Counted from the stretch's first letter, positions 18,376-26,911 are shown. The stretch: 64,000 nt of DNA from Vampirovibrionales bacterium (GCA_016712355.1 JADJRF010000007.1:1-64000), one strand, 5' to 3'. Notes: generated by a model from the sequence alone, not told the origin. Made by a program: numbers and translations.

Positions 18376-20213
18376 GGAGTTCCTGTTTGTCGTCGGATGA
18401 ATGAACTGTTGCCAGTGCGGATTGTGGCTTTTGGAGCGGGCGCGGAATGAATAGGCCGTGAATGATTGATTGCGGCCCAGTCAATCGGCCTTGCGAGTAA
18501 AGCCGCCAGCGCCAAGACGCGAATATCCAGCGCCTCATTTCTGCGGTTTGCGGGCAGAAACCACTCTCGAACTGGCCTGCCCTTAATGTATTTCGTTCTA
18601 ACCTGTTCTGAGGTTAGCATTTCAAAGTAATGTTTATCATAATCTAGCGGAAAATGGCAATAGCCTGGACCGGTCTCCTTAATCTTGAGCCGTGCATACC
18701 ATGCGTCTTTTCCTGAATCAGCGCCAACATGCCAAACATTCGCATTGTATTTTTTACTCTTTGCGGCTTTTGGCGTCCAGATTGGCTTCGCTCCAGGCAT
18801 TCCCTTTGTTGGGTAGATATGCCGACCAATCCGTGCGCCGCAAAATGCGTAGACCTGTGCGGTATGATGCCCGCCAGAATCCACACAACCAGCCATGACG
18901 CGCAGTCTTCGGCCCGTTTCGGTCTGGTAGATGCCTAGCAAGAATTCATCGAGGTCATTCCATACTTCATTTTTGGCTGGATCGCCATGGAATACCCGAT
19001 ATTCAATGCCCCACGATTCTGGCGCTTCATCACGTGATGATGCTCGCCACCCGACAATCTCAGCCTCCAGTCGGTCCCCTTGCACGTCCACGCCAGCAGT
19101 CAAATACAGGATTCTTTCTGGTATTTGATCCTTGCCGTAATGCTCGCGACGCCCCATCAGTGAGTCAGGGTCGGCCTTTTCAGCGTCTTCCTCCCACGAT
19201 TCTCCCAAGCTGGTATTGACCCAAGTCTTGAGCAATTGCGGGTCTTGCTTTGCAAATAGAAACTCTCTAGCAATATCGGCCCATTTTCGCCATGGGCTAT
19301 AGAGTTCGTTGATATGGAACCCGGCGACGCCGTTAAAAGGCATTTCAGCTCGCCATTCTCCCATTGCCAGCATTCGCGGCTTGTGACTTTCCTCGATTTC
19401 GACAGCGCATTCCGGGCACACCATGATCGCTCGATCAGGCTCACCGGGAGGCCAGCGGCAGTTCTCCCATTTAAAGATATGGAAGGTTCCGCAATGCGGG
19501 CAAGGCACGTAAAAATGGCGTTGGTCGCTATTCTCATACGCCATGTCAATACGAGACGCGCCTTTAATGGTCGGGGTTGAAGTCAAGACAATGCGACGAT
19601 TCCAGAACGTTGCCGTTCTCTTGATCGACAGATTCACCGGGTCACCTTCACTGCCGGCGGACGCTGGATAGCGGTCTACTTCGTCGCACAACACAATGCG
19701 GATCGGGCGGCTGGCAAGGCCAGCGGGAGAATTAGACCCGGCAAGGGTTAGGTGCCCGCCGGCAAAGCGTTTGTGCAGGATTGAGTTACCAGAATCGCGA
19801 GAGCGTGGATCGGCTATCTTGTCCTTGAGTGCCGGCGTGTCCCGAATCATCGGCGCAAGGCGGTCTTTCGAGAACGCCTCTGCCATGTGCTCCGTAGGTT
19901 GGAGCATGAGAATAGGCGCGGGGTCTTGATCGACATGAAAGCCGATAATCGCTTTCAGAATCGCAGTTTTCCCGATTTGCGCGCTGCTTTTGACGACGAC
20001 GGTATGGATTCCTCTCTCGGATACCGCGTCCATAATGCCTTTTTGGTATGGGGCGCGATCCGTGGAGAACTGTCCCGGTTCGGCGCTATCCTCAGCACTC
20101 AGTTGGAGATATTGATTCGCCCACTCGCTGACCGTCAGTTTCGGTGGCGGTTTGATCGCTTTGAGCGCCGATTTCGAGGTCCGATTTAAGGCAATTTCCC
20201 ATGTCATTGTCAT
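18363..20213 (-). CDS. terL: Terminase large subunit (lambda gpA family)
   Basis: 616 residues. N-terminus KLTVSEWANQYLQLS and RAPYQKGIMDA are typical of gpA. ATPase: Walker A VVVKSSAQIGKT (about 73-84), Walker B IVLCDEVDRYP (about 175-185). A zinc ribbon follows (CPHCG, later CPEC). The nuclease domain has GVDVQGDRLEAEIVGW and CVDSGGHHT acidic motifs. It cuts concatemers and pumps DNA through the portal. It overlaps the small subunit by 122 bp, longer than the other overlaps here, so a hidden frame break near the small-subunit end is possible. Confidence 0.97.
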   Translation of the reverse strand: MTMTWEIALNRTSKSALKAIKPPPKLTVSEWANQYLQLSAEDSAEPGQFSTDRAPYQKGIMDAVSERGIHTVVVKSSAQIGKTAILKAIIGFHVDQDPAPILMLQPTEHMAEAFSKDRLAPMIRDTPALKDKIADPRSRDSGNSILHKRFAGGHLTLAGSNSPAGLASRPIRIVLCDEVDRYPASAGSEGDPVNLSIKRTATFWNRRIVLTSTPTIKGASRIDMAYENSDQRHFYVPCPHCGTFHIFKWENCRWPPGEPDRAIMVCPECAVEIEESHKPRMLAMGEWRAEMPFNGVAGFHINELYSPWRKWADIAREFLFAKQDPQLLKTWVNTSLGESWEEDAEKADPDSLMGRREHYGKDQIPERILYLTAGVDVQGDRLEAEIVGWRASSRDEAPESWGIEYRVFHGDPAKNEVWNDLDEFLLGIYQTETGRRLRVMAGCVDSGGHHTAQVYAFCGARIGRHIYPTKGMPGAKPIWTPKAAKSKKYNANVWHVGADSGKDAWYARLKIKETGPGYCHFPLDYDKHYFEMLTSEQVRTKYIKGRPVREWFLPANRRNEALDIRVLALAALLARPIDWAAINHSRPIHSAPAPKATIRTGNSSFIRRQTGTPWIR

Positions 20214-20649
20214 GGTAGAGTTCTTCTAGCGCGGTATGGATTGCGTCTGTGAGTAGCGTTTCGACCTCAATAAACGACTTTCCGGCCACCAGTGGCGCGT
20301 ATTTGTAGGGGATCGCAATCATCTTAGCCCGGAAAGCCGAAATCATTCCAATCCAAGATGCTTCTACCTTCTCGGAGGGGATTAAGTGGCCTTCGAGTTG
20401 TGCTTTCTCCAAGGCAAGAATATCGGCCTCCAGCTTTACCTTTCGCGTCCGCTCCGTATCGTAGTCGGTAGGGGGTTCATCTGATTTTTGGCGAGCATCC
20501 AGCCAAGAAATAACAGCCGCCGTCTCGTATTGATTGCCCTCCCTGCCCAGTCTTTTAAGCAGGATCGGCATACCCTGTTTTGCCCACTGAGTCAGCGTTT
20601 CTTCAGTGGTTCCGAGAATATCCGCAAGCTGTCGCTTGTTGACTATCAT
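20092..20649 (-). CDS. terS: Terminase small subunit (Nu1-like)
   Basis: 185 residues. N-terminal winged HTH typical of Nu1 (MIVNKRQLADILGTTEETLT, WAKQGMPI), then a charged helical region (ERTRKVKLEADILALEKAQ) and a C-terminal region for large-subunit contact. Recognises the packaging site. Starts ATGA-coupled to the 33-residue gene upstream, so there is no non-coding gap for a cos site directly 5-prime of it as in lambda. Confidence 0.93.
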   Translation of the reverse strand: MIVNKRQLADILGTTEETLTQWAKQGMPILLKRLGREGNQYETAAVISWLDARQKSDEPPTDYDTERTRKVKLEADILALEKAQLEGHLIPSEKVEASWIGMISAFRAKMIAIPYKYAPLVAGKSFIEVETLLTDAIHTALEELYHDNDMGNCLKSDLEIGAQSDQTATETDGQRVGESISPTEC

Positions 20650-20747
20650 CTAAAAGGTCCGTTTTGTTGTGCTGTCGCTACAGAAATTTCGGGCTCCGCG
20701 ATACCTGCCATTTCTATATCTGCGGAGTACCTTTCATCATCGCTCAA
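20646..20747 (-). CDS. 33-residue coupled protein upstream of terS
   Basis: Starts at TTG overlapping the stop of the previous gene (TTGA) and ends overlapping the terS start (ATGA), so it exactly fills the gap. Sequence begins MSDDERYSADIEMAGIAEPE. Acidic, no known family. Confidence 0.5.
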   Translation of the reverse strand: MSDDERYSADIEMAGIAEPEISVATAQQNGPFR

Positions 20748-21103
20748 AGCGTTCTAACGGGAATAATCACGGATCGATCAATATCAGTCCGTCCCAGATC
20801 AACCGCGCCCGTGGTGGAAGTGGATACGCGATGCGTCAAGATCACGGATGTTGCCCCTTCCGCAACACTATATTCCACGCCATAGGTCTGATCATAGCTA
20901 GTTCCCGTATCGTCAACCATCGTTCCAAGGTAGGTTGAATCGGTCACGATGGTTCCACCCACAATAGACGCGGTATGCGCAATAATGGTTTCCCCGGTAC
21001 GCAACCAATCGTCATAGTGAAAGAATTGCCAGTCTGTACCGTCTGGGTCAATAGGATCGTTCTTAGAATTGACCGGCTTTTTCCCATCGTGCGTATAAGC
21101 CAT
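20744..21103 (-). CDS. Phage virion-type beta protein (119 aa)
   Basis: 119 residues, no signal peptide. Alternating hydrophobic and Thr/Ser strands (GGTIVTDSTYLGTMVDDTG, EGATSVILTHRVSTST) resemble small fiber or tail-adaptor proteins found before the terminase genes in siphoviruses. Probably a virion component; unconfirmed. Confidence 0.55.
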   Translation of the reverse strand: MAYTHDGKKPVNSKNDPIDPDGTDWQFFHYDDWLRTGETIIAHTASIVGGTIVTDSTYLGTMVDDTGTSYDQTYGVEYSVAEGATSVILTHRVSTSTTGAVDLGRTDIDRSVIIPVRTL

Positions 21104-21114
21104 GGCGTGATTTC

Positions 21115-21564
21115 CTAGAGATACAGCTCAAAATCTGGTGGAGTAATCAGGCTTGCGCCGTCCGAGTGACGGACATAGAGCCGGCAAGATTCCATGCAGA
21201 CCACTTGCATGTATTCATCACCTTTCACCGGCTTTTCAGGTTCGGCCTTTTCAGTGGCCAGCACAATACCTTTTTCATCCCGTGCCGATCTTGCCGCGAT
21301 TCTGCTATCGCTGATTTGTCGCTCGATCTCAGCGAAGTAAGCCTGCTTGTCGAATCCTCCAACCACCGACCGCTTGAACGCCCGCATGAATCGCCGGATA
21401 AAGACTTGTCCGAGAATATCATGCCTTGGCAATAGTGGAATTTGCGGAATCAAGGAAACTCTCACCGCACCGGCTATGTCGCCGCCGGATGTCATGAGGG
21501 TTCCGTCCGGCATTTCTGCCTCGAAACCATAGCGGTCTTGTAGGAGGATCATCCTACACTTCAT
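21115..21564 (-). CDS. Conserved phage protein of unknown function (149 aa)
   Basis: Ends VCMESCRLYVRHSDGASLIT and PPDFELYL; contains RHDILGQVFIRRFMRAFKRS. Start is uncertain between ATG 21564 and ATG 21552, both inside the end of the upstream gene. Resembles proteins encoded near tail-fibre genes in other phages; I cannot name the function. Confidence 0.55.
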   Translation of the reverse strand: MKCRMILLQDRYGFEAEMPDGTLMTSGGDIAGAVRVSLIPQIPLLPRHDILGQVFIRRFMRAFKRSVVGGFDKQAYFAEIERQISDSRIAARSARDEKGIVLATEKAEPEKPVKGDEYMQVVCMESCRLYVRHSDGASLITPPDFELYL

Positions 21565-22072
21565 CAAACGCCAGAGTGAGCGTCTCAGCAGTCAGCGCGC
21601 CGTTGGTAGCGGTAGACGCCACGCTAATCTGCAACTCGATGATGTCCCCTACATACGTGTTATCGTCCGCCGGGACGAATGGCCCCGTATCCGTTCCGTC
21701 TCCATCCAGCGGAGAGCCGGATGTATAGCCGAATAGACTGGAGCCACCGCTCATCGCCGTATTGTAGTGCGTTCCAAAGGTGGTTCCCAAGTTCTTAGCC
21801 GTACACGCGACGCCGGTCCCGAACCCGCTGCTACCGTCCGAATACCAACGCATATTGCTGATATTCGTATTCGGCGGCGCGTCCATATAAGCGCGTAGCT
21901 TTTTTACATAGCTGTAATTCGTTCCAGCGCCGGGCACCACCAGCGGATCATTCGCATCCACCGCCGTCGAACTCGTAGAAGCAACGGCCTTGAATCGCAC
22001 CGTGCCTGAAGTTTTGTTAACGCCCGTGTCAGCGTCGGTAGTCAATTCGTGAATCTGAATCGTTGCGGCCAT
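21554..22072 (-). CDS. Probable virion protein (172 aa)
   Basis: Beta-rich, starting MAATIQIHELTTDADTGVNK and ending LTAETLTLAFDEV. Short-strand Thr/Ser/Gly-rich composition suggests a structural protein, perhaps an accessory fibre. No signal peptide. It follows the long repeat protein by ten bases. Confidence 0.55.
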   Translation of the reverse strand: MAATIQIHELTTDADTGVNKTSGTVRFKAVASTSSTAVDANDPLVVPGAGTNYSYVKKLRAYMDAPPNTNISNMRWYSDGSSGFGTGVACTAKNLGTTFGTHYNTAMSGGSSLFGYTSGSPLDGDGTDTGPFVPADDNTYVGDIIELQISVASTATNGALTAETLTLAFDEV

Positions 22073-22082
22073 CGGTATATCC

Positions 22083-24392
22083 TCAATTTAAAACGGATCG
22101 ATCTGAATTCGGTATGACAATGAATCTGTCTGTTTCGCTAATCACAATATATCGATCAGTTGGTGTAATGCTAATGACGCGCCCGGTAGGCATGATAATC
22201 GACGAAATCAATCCGATGATCGCATCGAGAAATACGCCGCTAGCCCTGCTTTTCTGTAAAATCCCATCCAGTGAAATAGCCGCGCTTCCAATAATTCCAA
22301 CTATCGAATCTAGTGAAACCGTGCCAGTTTTCGCCGATTGAACCAATCCATCAATCGACACTGGTGCGGTTTTCGCGGACTGCACTAATCCATCGATGGA
22401 AATGATACCCGTTTTCGCGGATTGCAACAAAGCGCCAAGATTGACAGTGCTCACGCCGGTCACAGACAGCAGTGCGTCCAAGCTAGCCGTTGCCCCAGCG
22501 ACCGGTACCGCTACCAGGGCATCCAGCGATAGCGTGCCGGTCTTGAGCGCCTGCAACAGCCCGTCCAGCGCCGTTGTGGCCAGCGCTTCCCCGGCACTCA
22601 CGATGATCGCGTCTAGTGACAGTGTGCCGGTTTTAGCGCCCTGTAACAGCCCATCCAGCGCTGCAACGGCGGACGCACTACCCTGGATGAAAGCGTCCAT
22701 CGAGGCAGTGACGGACGCCGGCTTTTGTATCAAGGCATCGATAGAAGCTGTACTCACCACGCCGGACTGCAAGAGCGCGTCCAGCACTACCGACGCCGAA
22801 CTGCCACCGCTGATGATCGCGTCTAGGCTAGTGGACGTAATAGCGCCGGACTGCAAGAGCGCATCGAGTGATGCAGTCGCACTAAACGTCTTGGAGATAA
22901 TCGCGTCAATGCCGGTCTGTGATAGATAACCGGTTTGTAACAGCGCGTCGATTAGCGCCGTTGTCGATTTTCCAGATTGCAGCAATCCATCAAGCGATGC
23001 AGTAACCGTTGAACTCCCACTGACAATTGCGTCTAGTCCAGACGTTGCGCTAAACGAACTTTGCAACAGAGCATCAACGCCAGAAGTGGCCGCAACGATA
23101 ATGGCAATCGCCGCGTCAATAGAAACCGCGCCGGTTCTTACGGCCTGCAACAATCCATCCACTGAAACAGTGGCGGATTTATTAGTTGCATTAAGCAGCG
23201 CGTCTATTGAGATGCTGCCTGTTTTAATTGCGGAAATAATTGAGTCAATGCTCACGGTCCCGCTAAACGACTTTTGCAGCAATGCACCCAAGCTAGATGT
23301 TGCGGTTATTCCAGTTTTTTGAACAAGCGCATCGATTCCGGTTGTCGCTGTTACGGTTGTTGAGGTACTTCCTTTCACCTCAATCGCGATGATTGTCCAC
23401 TTTTGCCCAGTTGGCGCGGACATGCCAACCGTTTTTGATCCCACCGCGCCGGCGTCTGGAAAATATGCGATAGCGACGCCGTATTGCGCACCGTCTCCGG
23501 GATAGTCTGTAAGCGCGGTTGGGGTGCCGCTAAAATTATTCGTGAACGTCTGAGTTCCTGAAACCGCATTCCAGTCTGAGACGATCACGACAATCGCCGA
23601 ATTGGCCTGCGTTGTCGTGAGAGAAACAGACGGATTTCCGCTCGCTCCAGTCGCAACGTTGCTCGCGCCAACTCCATCTGATCCAGAAAACCGCACAATG
23701 TTTCCGCCGAAATATTCGCCTGATCCGCCTGAAGAAGAGAATGAAATTGTAATGGTCTCAGCGGACGGAGCAACATATGTCCACCCATAAGCGGGAGAGT
23801 AGTCGACTACTACGCTAGATCTTTGTAGCGTCGCGGAAGCGGCACCGTTTTCTGTGATCGATAGCGTTTTATAGGAGTTTGCGGATGACGCTACCGAGAC
23901 TAGCACATCATTAGAATTGATCGCTACAGCACTCATTGCGGTTTTCGGTGTAGTAGTGCTATTGAATGCCGTAGCATATTGAGAGACAAACGTTGGCGCA
24001 GCCATTACCCCACCTCCACCGATAGGTTCTTTTGTGGACCATAATCCAGTAGGGTCTGGTGGAACTGTCTGTACAAGCGATTCAGACCACGGCGATGGTG
24101 GACATATTTCAAGCGGGTCTCCGCATTGATAACCGGTTGGCGGAATAGCCCTTGCCCGTGCGCTAATGACCTCGCCCGGCTGAACGGGAACATCGAGAAC
24201 ATATTGAGTGCCTGTGATGCCATTTGCGCTGACTCCATTTGCTTCAAGCTCAACCGTCGTTCCGGCTGTCCAGTTCTGGCTTGAATCCCACGCGAACGTG
24301 ATATTCCGGGCGTCCGCGACACTCGCGCATAAAGTCAGAACGGCGGTCAGCAAGCAAGTCCAAATACGAGCCTTGTCTTTGATTCGCAGCAT
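22083..24392 (-). CDS. Secreted-type protein with about 27 tandem 14-residue repeats
   Basis: 769 residues from ATG 24392. Signal-like N-terminus (MLRIKDKARIWTCLLTAVLT, then ASVADA). Residues about 25-95 and 125-315 are beta-rich and fibre-like. From about residue 325 to 715 runs an array of roughly 27 units of mostly 14 residues with core SxDALLQS followed by G/KTGTxS; Asp at core position 3 and hydrophobic positions either side are nearly invariant. A C-terminal cap has RVISITPTDRYIVISETDR. A regular solenoid or fibre shaft is likely. The start overlaps the reconstructed end of the gene upstream (TGATG). Function is unknown; adhesion or tail fibre is my best guess. Confidence 0.75.
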   Translation of the reverse strand: MLRIKDKARIWTCLLTAVLTLCASVADARNITFAWDSSQNWTAGTTVELEANGVSANGITGTQYVLDVPVQPGEVISARARAIPPTGYQCGDPLEICPPSPWSESLVQTVPPDPTGLWSTKEPIGGGGVMAAPTFVSQYATAFNSTTTPKTAMSAVAINSNDVLVSVASSANSYKTLSITENGAASATLQRSSVVVDYSPAYGWTYVAPSAETITISFSSSGGSGEYFGGNIVRFSGSDGVGASNVATGASGNPSVSLTTTQANSAIVVIVSDWNAVSGTQTFTNNFSGTPTALTDYPGDGAQYGVAIAYFPDAGAVGSKTVGMSAPTGQKWTIIAIEVKGSTSTTVTATTGIDALVQKTGITATSSLGALLQKSFSGTVSIDSIISAIKTGSISIDALLNATNKSATVSVDGLLQAVRTGAVSIDAAIAIIVAATSGVDALLQSSFSATSGLDAIVSGSSTVTASLDGLLQSGKSTTALIDALLQTGYLSQTGIDAIISKTFSATASLDALLQSGAITSTSLDAIISGGSSASVVLDALLQSGVVSTASIDALIQKPASVTASMDAFIQGSASAVAALDGLLQGAKTGTLSLDAIIVSAGEALATTALDGLLQALKTGTLSLDALVAVPVAGATASLDALLSVTGVSTVNLGALLQSAKTGIISIDGLVQSAKTAPVSIDGLVQSAKTGTVSLDSIVGIIGSAAISLDGILQKSRASGVFLDAIIGLISSIIMPTGRVISITPTDRYIVISETDRFIVIPNSDRSVLN
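22200..23350 (-). repeat. Degenerate 42-bp tandem repeat array
   Basis: Coding repeats of about 42 bp encoding the 14-residue units of the gene at 22083-24392. Units are diverged at DNA level but keep the codons for the Asp-Ala-Leu-Leu-Gln core, so they are maintained by selection on protein rather than recent slippage. Confidence 0.75.
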
Positions 24393-24549
24393 CACGAAAT
24401 CCTTTATTAGACTTATACAGCCTTTTTGCCTTTTTCTCGCAAGCATCTAAGGATTTCCCGACCAAGGCGGCAACCTCGATATTCAACCTTGTTTTCCAAA
24501 GCCTCATGAGTTGGCGCTCTTGATCGGGAGACCATCTTGGAAAAGGCAT
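24392..24549 (-). CDS. Myb/SANT-like small HTH protein (frame-broken near its end)
   Basis: RWSPDQERQLMRLWKTRL then IEVAALVGKSLDACEKKAKR is a Myb/SANT-like trihelix. The frame as sequenced runs on for another 47 residues over the next gene. One more A in the AAA run near 24,404 would end it with KRIS and a TGATG overlap to the next start, giving 52 residues, which I think is the real form. Confidence 0.6.
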
Positions 24550-24550
24550 C

Positions 24551-24910
24551 TTACGGGCCGGTGCGGATCAGGTTGATCGTCATGCCTGCCGGCGTCGTGG
24601 GAGTAGTCGGCGCGTAACCAGCGGTCGCTGTGACCCATCCAGACCAGGCCGACACTAGCGCGCCATTCACATTCTGAGCTGCAACCTCTACTGGATTACC
24701 TGGAGTAGCGGTTACAGTCGTTGTCCAGCTTGGCGAAGTAAGGCTTGGGGAAACGGTCTCCGCACCGCCGTTGACTCGATATTTTGCCGAGTAGCTGGGC
24801 GTGTCACTGGGATTCCAAGTTGGCGTAGTCCATCCTACCGTGAGTTGGTAGGTATCAGCAAAAGCAGCAGAAGCCGCCAACATCAAAACAATAGCAACAA
24901 TGCTTTTCAT
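24551..24910 (-). CDS. Secreted FN3-like protein
   Basis: 119 residues from ATG 24910. Clear signal peptide (MKSIVAIVLMLAASAAFA). The mature part looks like one fibronectin-III-type domain (YQLTVGWTTPTWNPSDTPSY, later AAQNVNGALVSAWSGW). Upstream of the repeat protein, whose N-terminus has a related FN3-like stretch, so the two may work at the same place, outside the membrane or on the virion. Confidence 0.6.
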   Translation of the reverse strand: MKSIVAIVLMLAASAAFADTYQLTVGWTTPTWNPSDTPSYSAKYRVNGGAETVSPSLTSPSWTTTVTATPGNPVEVAAQNVNGALVSAWSGWVTATAGYAPTTPTTPAGMTINLIRTGP

Positions 24911-24922
24911 TTCATCACCCAT

Positions 24923-25300
24923 CTAAAGCCATGGGAATATGGGCCATGGCATCCCAGATGCAACCCAAGAATTCATTAGCCATAATATAACCGCCATTCC
25001 ATTAACAAACGCGGCAACAATAATTGTTTTCAATATCCTGTTTTGTGCAATTTCATCGTTTTGAATGTGATTCAAAACGGCAATCTGCATTTCATTGACT
25101 TTGCTTGTTACGTCGTTTCTTACCGCTGAAACGTCATCACCAATTTGATGTACCATGGATTCCAGCTTTTCGCTTTGTTTTGCGTTGTACTCGACTCTTG
25201 CCTTGAGTGCCGCTATATCAGCGTCATGAATACGTATGAGATTCGTCATTTCACGATTTGAAATGATCAGCTCATGGATTGCGCGGTCATCGCCTTCCAT
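24923..25300 (-). CDS. Coiled-coil membrane protein, possible lysis or anchoring protein
   Basis: 125 residues from ATG 25300. Residues 15-90 are heptad-like (ADIAALKARVEYNAKQSEKL, VSAVRNDVTSKVNE), then a single membrane segment near the C-terminus (TIIVAAFVNGMAVILWLM). This shape resembles XhlA-type or anchored spanin-like proteins. It follows the lipoprotein gene with a TGATG junction, consistent with a lysis cassette. Confidence 0.55.
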   Translation of the reverse strand: MEGDDRAIHELIISNREMTNLIRIHDADIAALKARVEYNAKQSEKLESMVHQIGDDVSAVRNDVTSKVNEMQIAVLNHIQNDEIAQNRILKTIIVAAFVNGMAVILWLMNSWVASGMPWPIFPWL

Positions 25301-25551
25301 CACGGGATTCCCGGCACGTCTGGCAAACTCGACCCGACACACAACGCCCGCCAGCCTTGCACTTTTTCTAGATACGGCCCAACGGATCGCATCCATTCAC
25401 CAATGCTGATCGCCCGGCACATGATCAGCTCAGCGGTTTGATACTTCGCGTGCTCAACCGCCACGGTTTGATCCGTAACTTGATCTACGAGCGGTTGGAA
25501 GCCCATACACCCGGCGAATAAACCGCATGTGGCCAGCAATAGGGTTCTCAT
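25300..25551 (-). CDS. Small lipoprotein in the lysis region
   Basis: 83 residues from ATG 25551. Lipobox LFAGC at residues 8-12 after a short hydrophobic stretch (MRTLLLATCG) predicts a lipid-modified protein. The location beside membrane proteins fits an outer-membrane spanin or lysis accessory, but it lacks the Pro-rich tail common in Rz1. Confidence 0.6.
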   Translation of the reverse strand: MRTLLLATCGLFAGCMGFQPLVDQVTDQTVAVEHAKYQTAELIMCRAISIGEWMRSVGPYLEKVQGWRALCVGSSLPDVPGIP

Positions 25552-25967
25552 TTTGCGCGCTCCTTCCGCTTTTTCGCATCGCGTCGGCGATTCCGCCACC
25601 AGGGCCACCAGCCGCCAAGGCGGACTCCGGAATAAAAAGTCCAGGCAAGCGCTTTAGAGAATCCCGCGTACTGCATCGCCCGATAGAAAACCTTGTCACA
25701 CTGCTGGCGAGTCAGATATTTCCCAGCAACGCGGTTATCCTCATAGAGCTGATCATGTGGAGTTGCCGGCACATCGTAGTCGTGCTGATCGCCGAACAGA
25801 ACCGAGAATGCTCGACCGAAGCTAGCGCCGTCGATTTCCAGCCATTTTTTGCAGCGGATGATTCCTTCCACTGGGTCAATAAACCGGAAATCCGCAGTCA
25901 GCCTTCGGTATCTCGGAGAAACATAAACCGTCATTAATTCATCTGGAAACCGATTTTTGTCGATCAT
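25548..25967 (-). CDS. DUF1353 family protein
   Basis: 139 residues. DGASFGRAFSVLFG, then PHDQLYEDN and QCDKVFYRAMQYAGFS match the DUF1353 pattern (Asp-Gly-Ala-Ser, His-Asp, and a helical aD..F..A motif). The family is common near phage lysis or tail genes and is of unknown biochemical function. C-terminus is basic (RNRRRDAKKRK). ATGA overlap on both sides. Confidence 0.68.
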   Translation of the reverse strand: MIDKNRFPDELMTVYVSPRYRRLTADFRFIDPVEGIIRCKKWLEIDGASFGRAFSVLFGDQHDYDVPATPHDQLYEDNRVAGKYLTRQQCDKVFYRAMQYAGFSKALAWTFYSGVRLGGWWPWWRNRRRDAKKRKERAK

Positions 25968-26557
25968 TTCGGCATCTCGTTGCAGAAATCAGGGCGAGCG
26001 TTATTCCATCCAATGCACTCCGCTCCAGAATAACTATATGGCGCGCTATCCACAAGCGGAGGCGGCTGTGAGCACGTCCACTGCGCGGACTCTTGCGACC
26101 ACTGCCAAGACAGCAACCCAGCGCCAAGACCGCCAATAGCAAGCCCGACAGGGCCAGCAGCTAGCCCTCCCAGAGTCGCACCGGTGCCGATCCATCCGCC
26201 CCAACGGGCACCGCCAGCGACGGCTTTGCACGTCTCGACATCGCCAGCGTCTCGATAGCCCAACGCGATGCCTTCCAGTGCGACCTTAGCGACCAAAACG
26301 CCTGGGAAGCCCAGCGGGTTCAGTTCAACCGCTCCAGGTACGGACTGCAATACCGCCATTGAAACCCCGGTATCCACGACATGCGGAGTCACCCACGGAA
26401 CGCCGTCATCGGCAAGGCAAGGAGCCGAAACGGCGCAAGCAGCTAGAATTAATGCTTTCATGGCGCCCCCAACAATCGGCCAATGATCGCAAACAGGGAC
26501 AGTCCATGGCGAGAAAATCAGTGTCATCGTGATTGCAAAGAGAATAGCGTCTTTCAT
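25964..26557 (-). CDS. Glycine-rich membrane protein, possible holin-region gene (perhaps two genes)
   Basis: 197 residues if read from ATG 26557, which is coupled to the gene upstream. A first hydrophobic stretch (ILFAITMTLIFSPWTVPV) is followed by a second, signal-like start at 26461 (MKALILAACAVSAPCLA). The rest has a Gly-zipper segment (IGTGATLGGLAAGPVGLAIG). Removing one G from the GGGGG before that ATG would end the first part as a 32-residue membrane peptide overlapping the second start, so two genes may be fused by an indel. Holin function is possible but unproven. Confidence 0.5.
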   Translation of the reverse strand: MKDAILFAITMTLIFSPWTVPVCDHWPIVGGAMKALILAACAVSAPCLADDGVPWVTPHVVDTGVSMAVLQSVPGAVELNPLGFPGVLVAKVALEGIALGYRDAGDVETCKAVAGGARWGGWIGTGATLGGLAAGPVGLAIGGLGAGLLSWQWSQESAQWTCSQPPPLVDSAPYSYSGAECIGWNNARPDFCNEMPK

Positions 26558-26784
26558 TTTGTCAGGTGCTTAACGGCCCACATGACCGCCTCTTCCGTTT
26601 TCGTCTTGGCAAGAGAGAGTTCACGGGATTGACCGATGCTCTCAATCAGCTCATGCAATTCAAGCCCCTTATCTTTGATTGCCTGCATCAGGTTCTTTTC
26701 GTCATCACTCAGCACCCGGTAGGCATGGCGCATGACGTTGTTGACGGTACGATCATCACTTTTGCTATCGACAAAATCAGACAT
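26554..26784 (-). CDS. Acb2/Tad1 hairpin-like small protein, candidate anti-CBASS/anti-Thoeris
   Basis: 76 residues from ATG 26784, good Shine-Dalgarno (AAGAGG). Two helices with YRVLSDDEKNLMQAIKDKG and SRELSLAKTKTEEAVMWA. This two-helix pattern (RELSLAxTKxEEAxMWA) is that of the family I know as Acb2/Tad1 hairpin (formerly DUF7681). Characterised members sequester cyclic nucleotide signals of CBASS or Thoeris. The match is from memory of the family pattern; binding residues have not been checked. Confidence 0.55.
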   Translation of the reverse strand: MSDFVDSKSDDRTVNNVMRHAYRVLSDDEKNLMQAIKDKGLELHELIESIGQSRELSLAKTKTEEAVMWAVKHLTK

Positions 26785-26788
26785 GTTG

Positions 26789-26911
26789 TTACCTCTTGAT
26801 AATTTGATCAACAACCGAAAGCCACCACTCGGAAACCGCCACTTGTTCCCAATAGGCGGATTGGTATCGCGCGTCGGCCATGGCTAAGAGCATGTAGAGA
26901 TAGTACCTCAT
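26789..26911 (-). CDS. 40-residue protein after endolysin
   Basis: ATG overlaps the endolysin stop (ATGA). Aromatic-rich (MRYYLYMLLAMADARYQSAY, later SEWWLSVVDQIIKR). No clear membrane span, although amphipathic. Unknown. Confidence 0.45.
   Translation of the reverse strand: MRYYLYMLLAMADARYQSAYWEQVAVSEWWLSVVDQIIKR

Larger units (their letters stand above)
1..18528. repeat. Left copy (copy A) of a genome-length direct repeat
   Basis: Base 1 onward matches base 45,620 onward in order and orientation to the end of the window, through CAP-domain, tail, head, H-NS and terminase genes. The offset is 45,619 at the left end, 45,671 around the portal genes and 45,472 after the 200-bp deletion in copy B. 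This implies a circularly closing unit of about 45.6 kb. Confidence 0.97.

Noticed and set aside
18363..20213. Long open frames on the plus strand opposite terminase, tape measure and portal genes
   Set aside because: They lack ribosome-binding sites and coupling, have biased composition, and mirror codon usage of the real minus-strand genes.
20646..20760. cos site just upstream of the small terminase gene
   Set aside because: That stretch is filled by a coupled 33-residue ORF, and no lambda-like cohesive-end or Nu1-box pattern was recognised. The packaging site remains unlocated.
22200..23350. Repeat array as CRISPR
   Set aside because: Repeats are contiguous, diverged and in frame inside one gene; no spacers and no cas genes.
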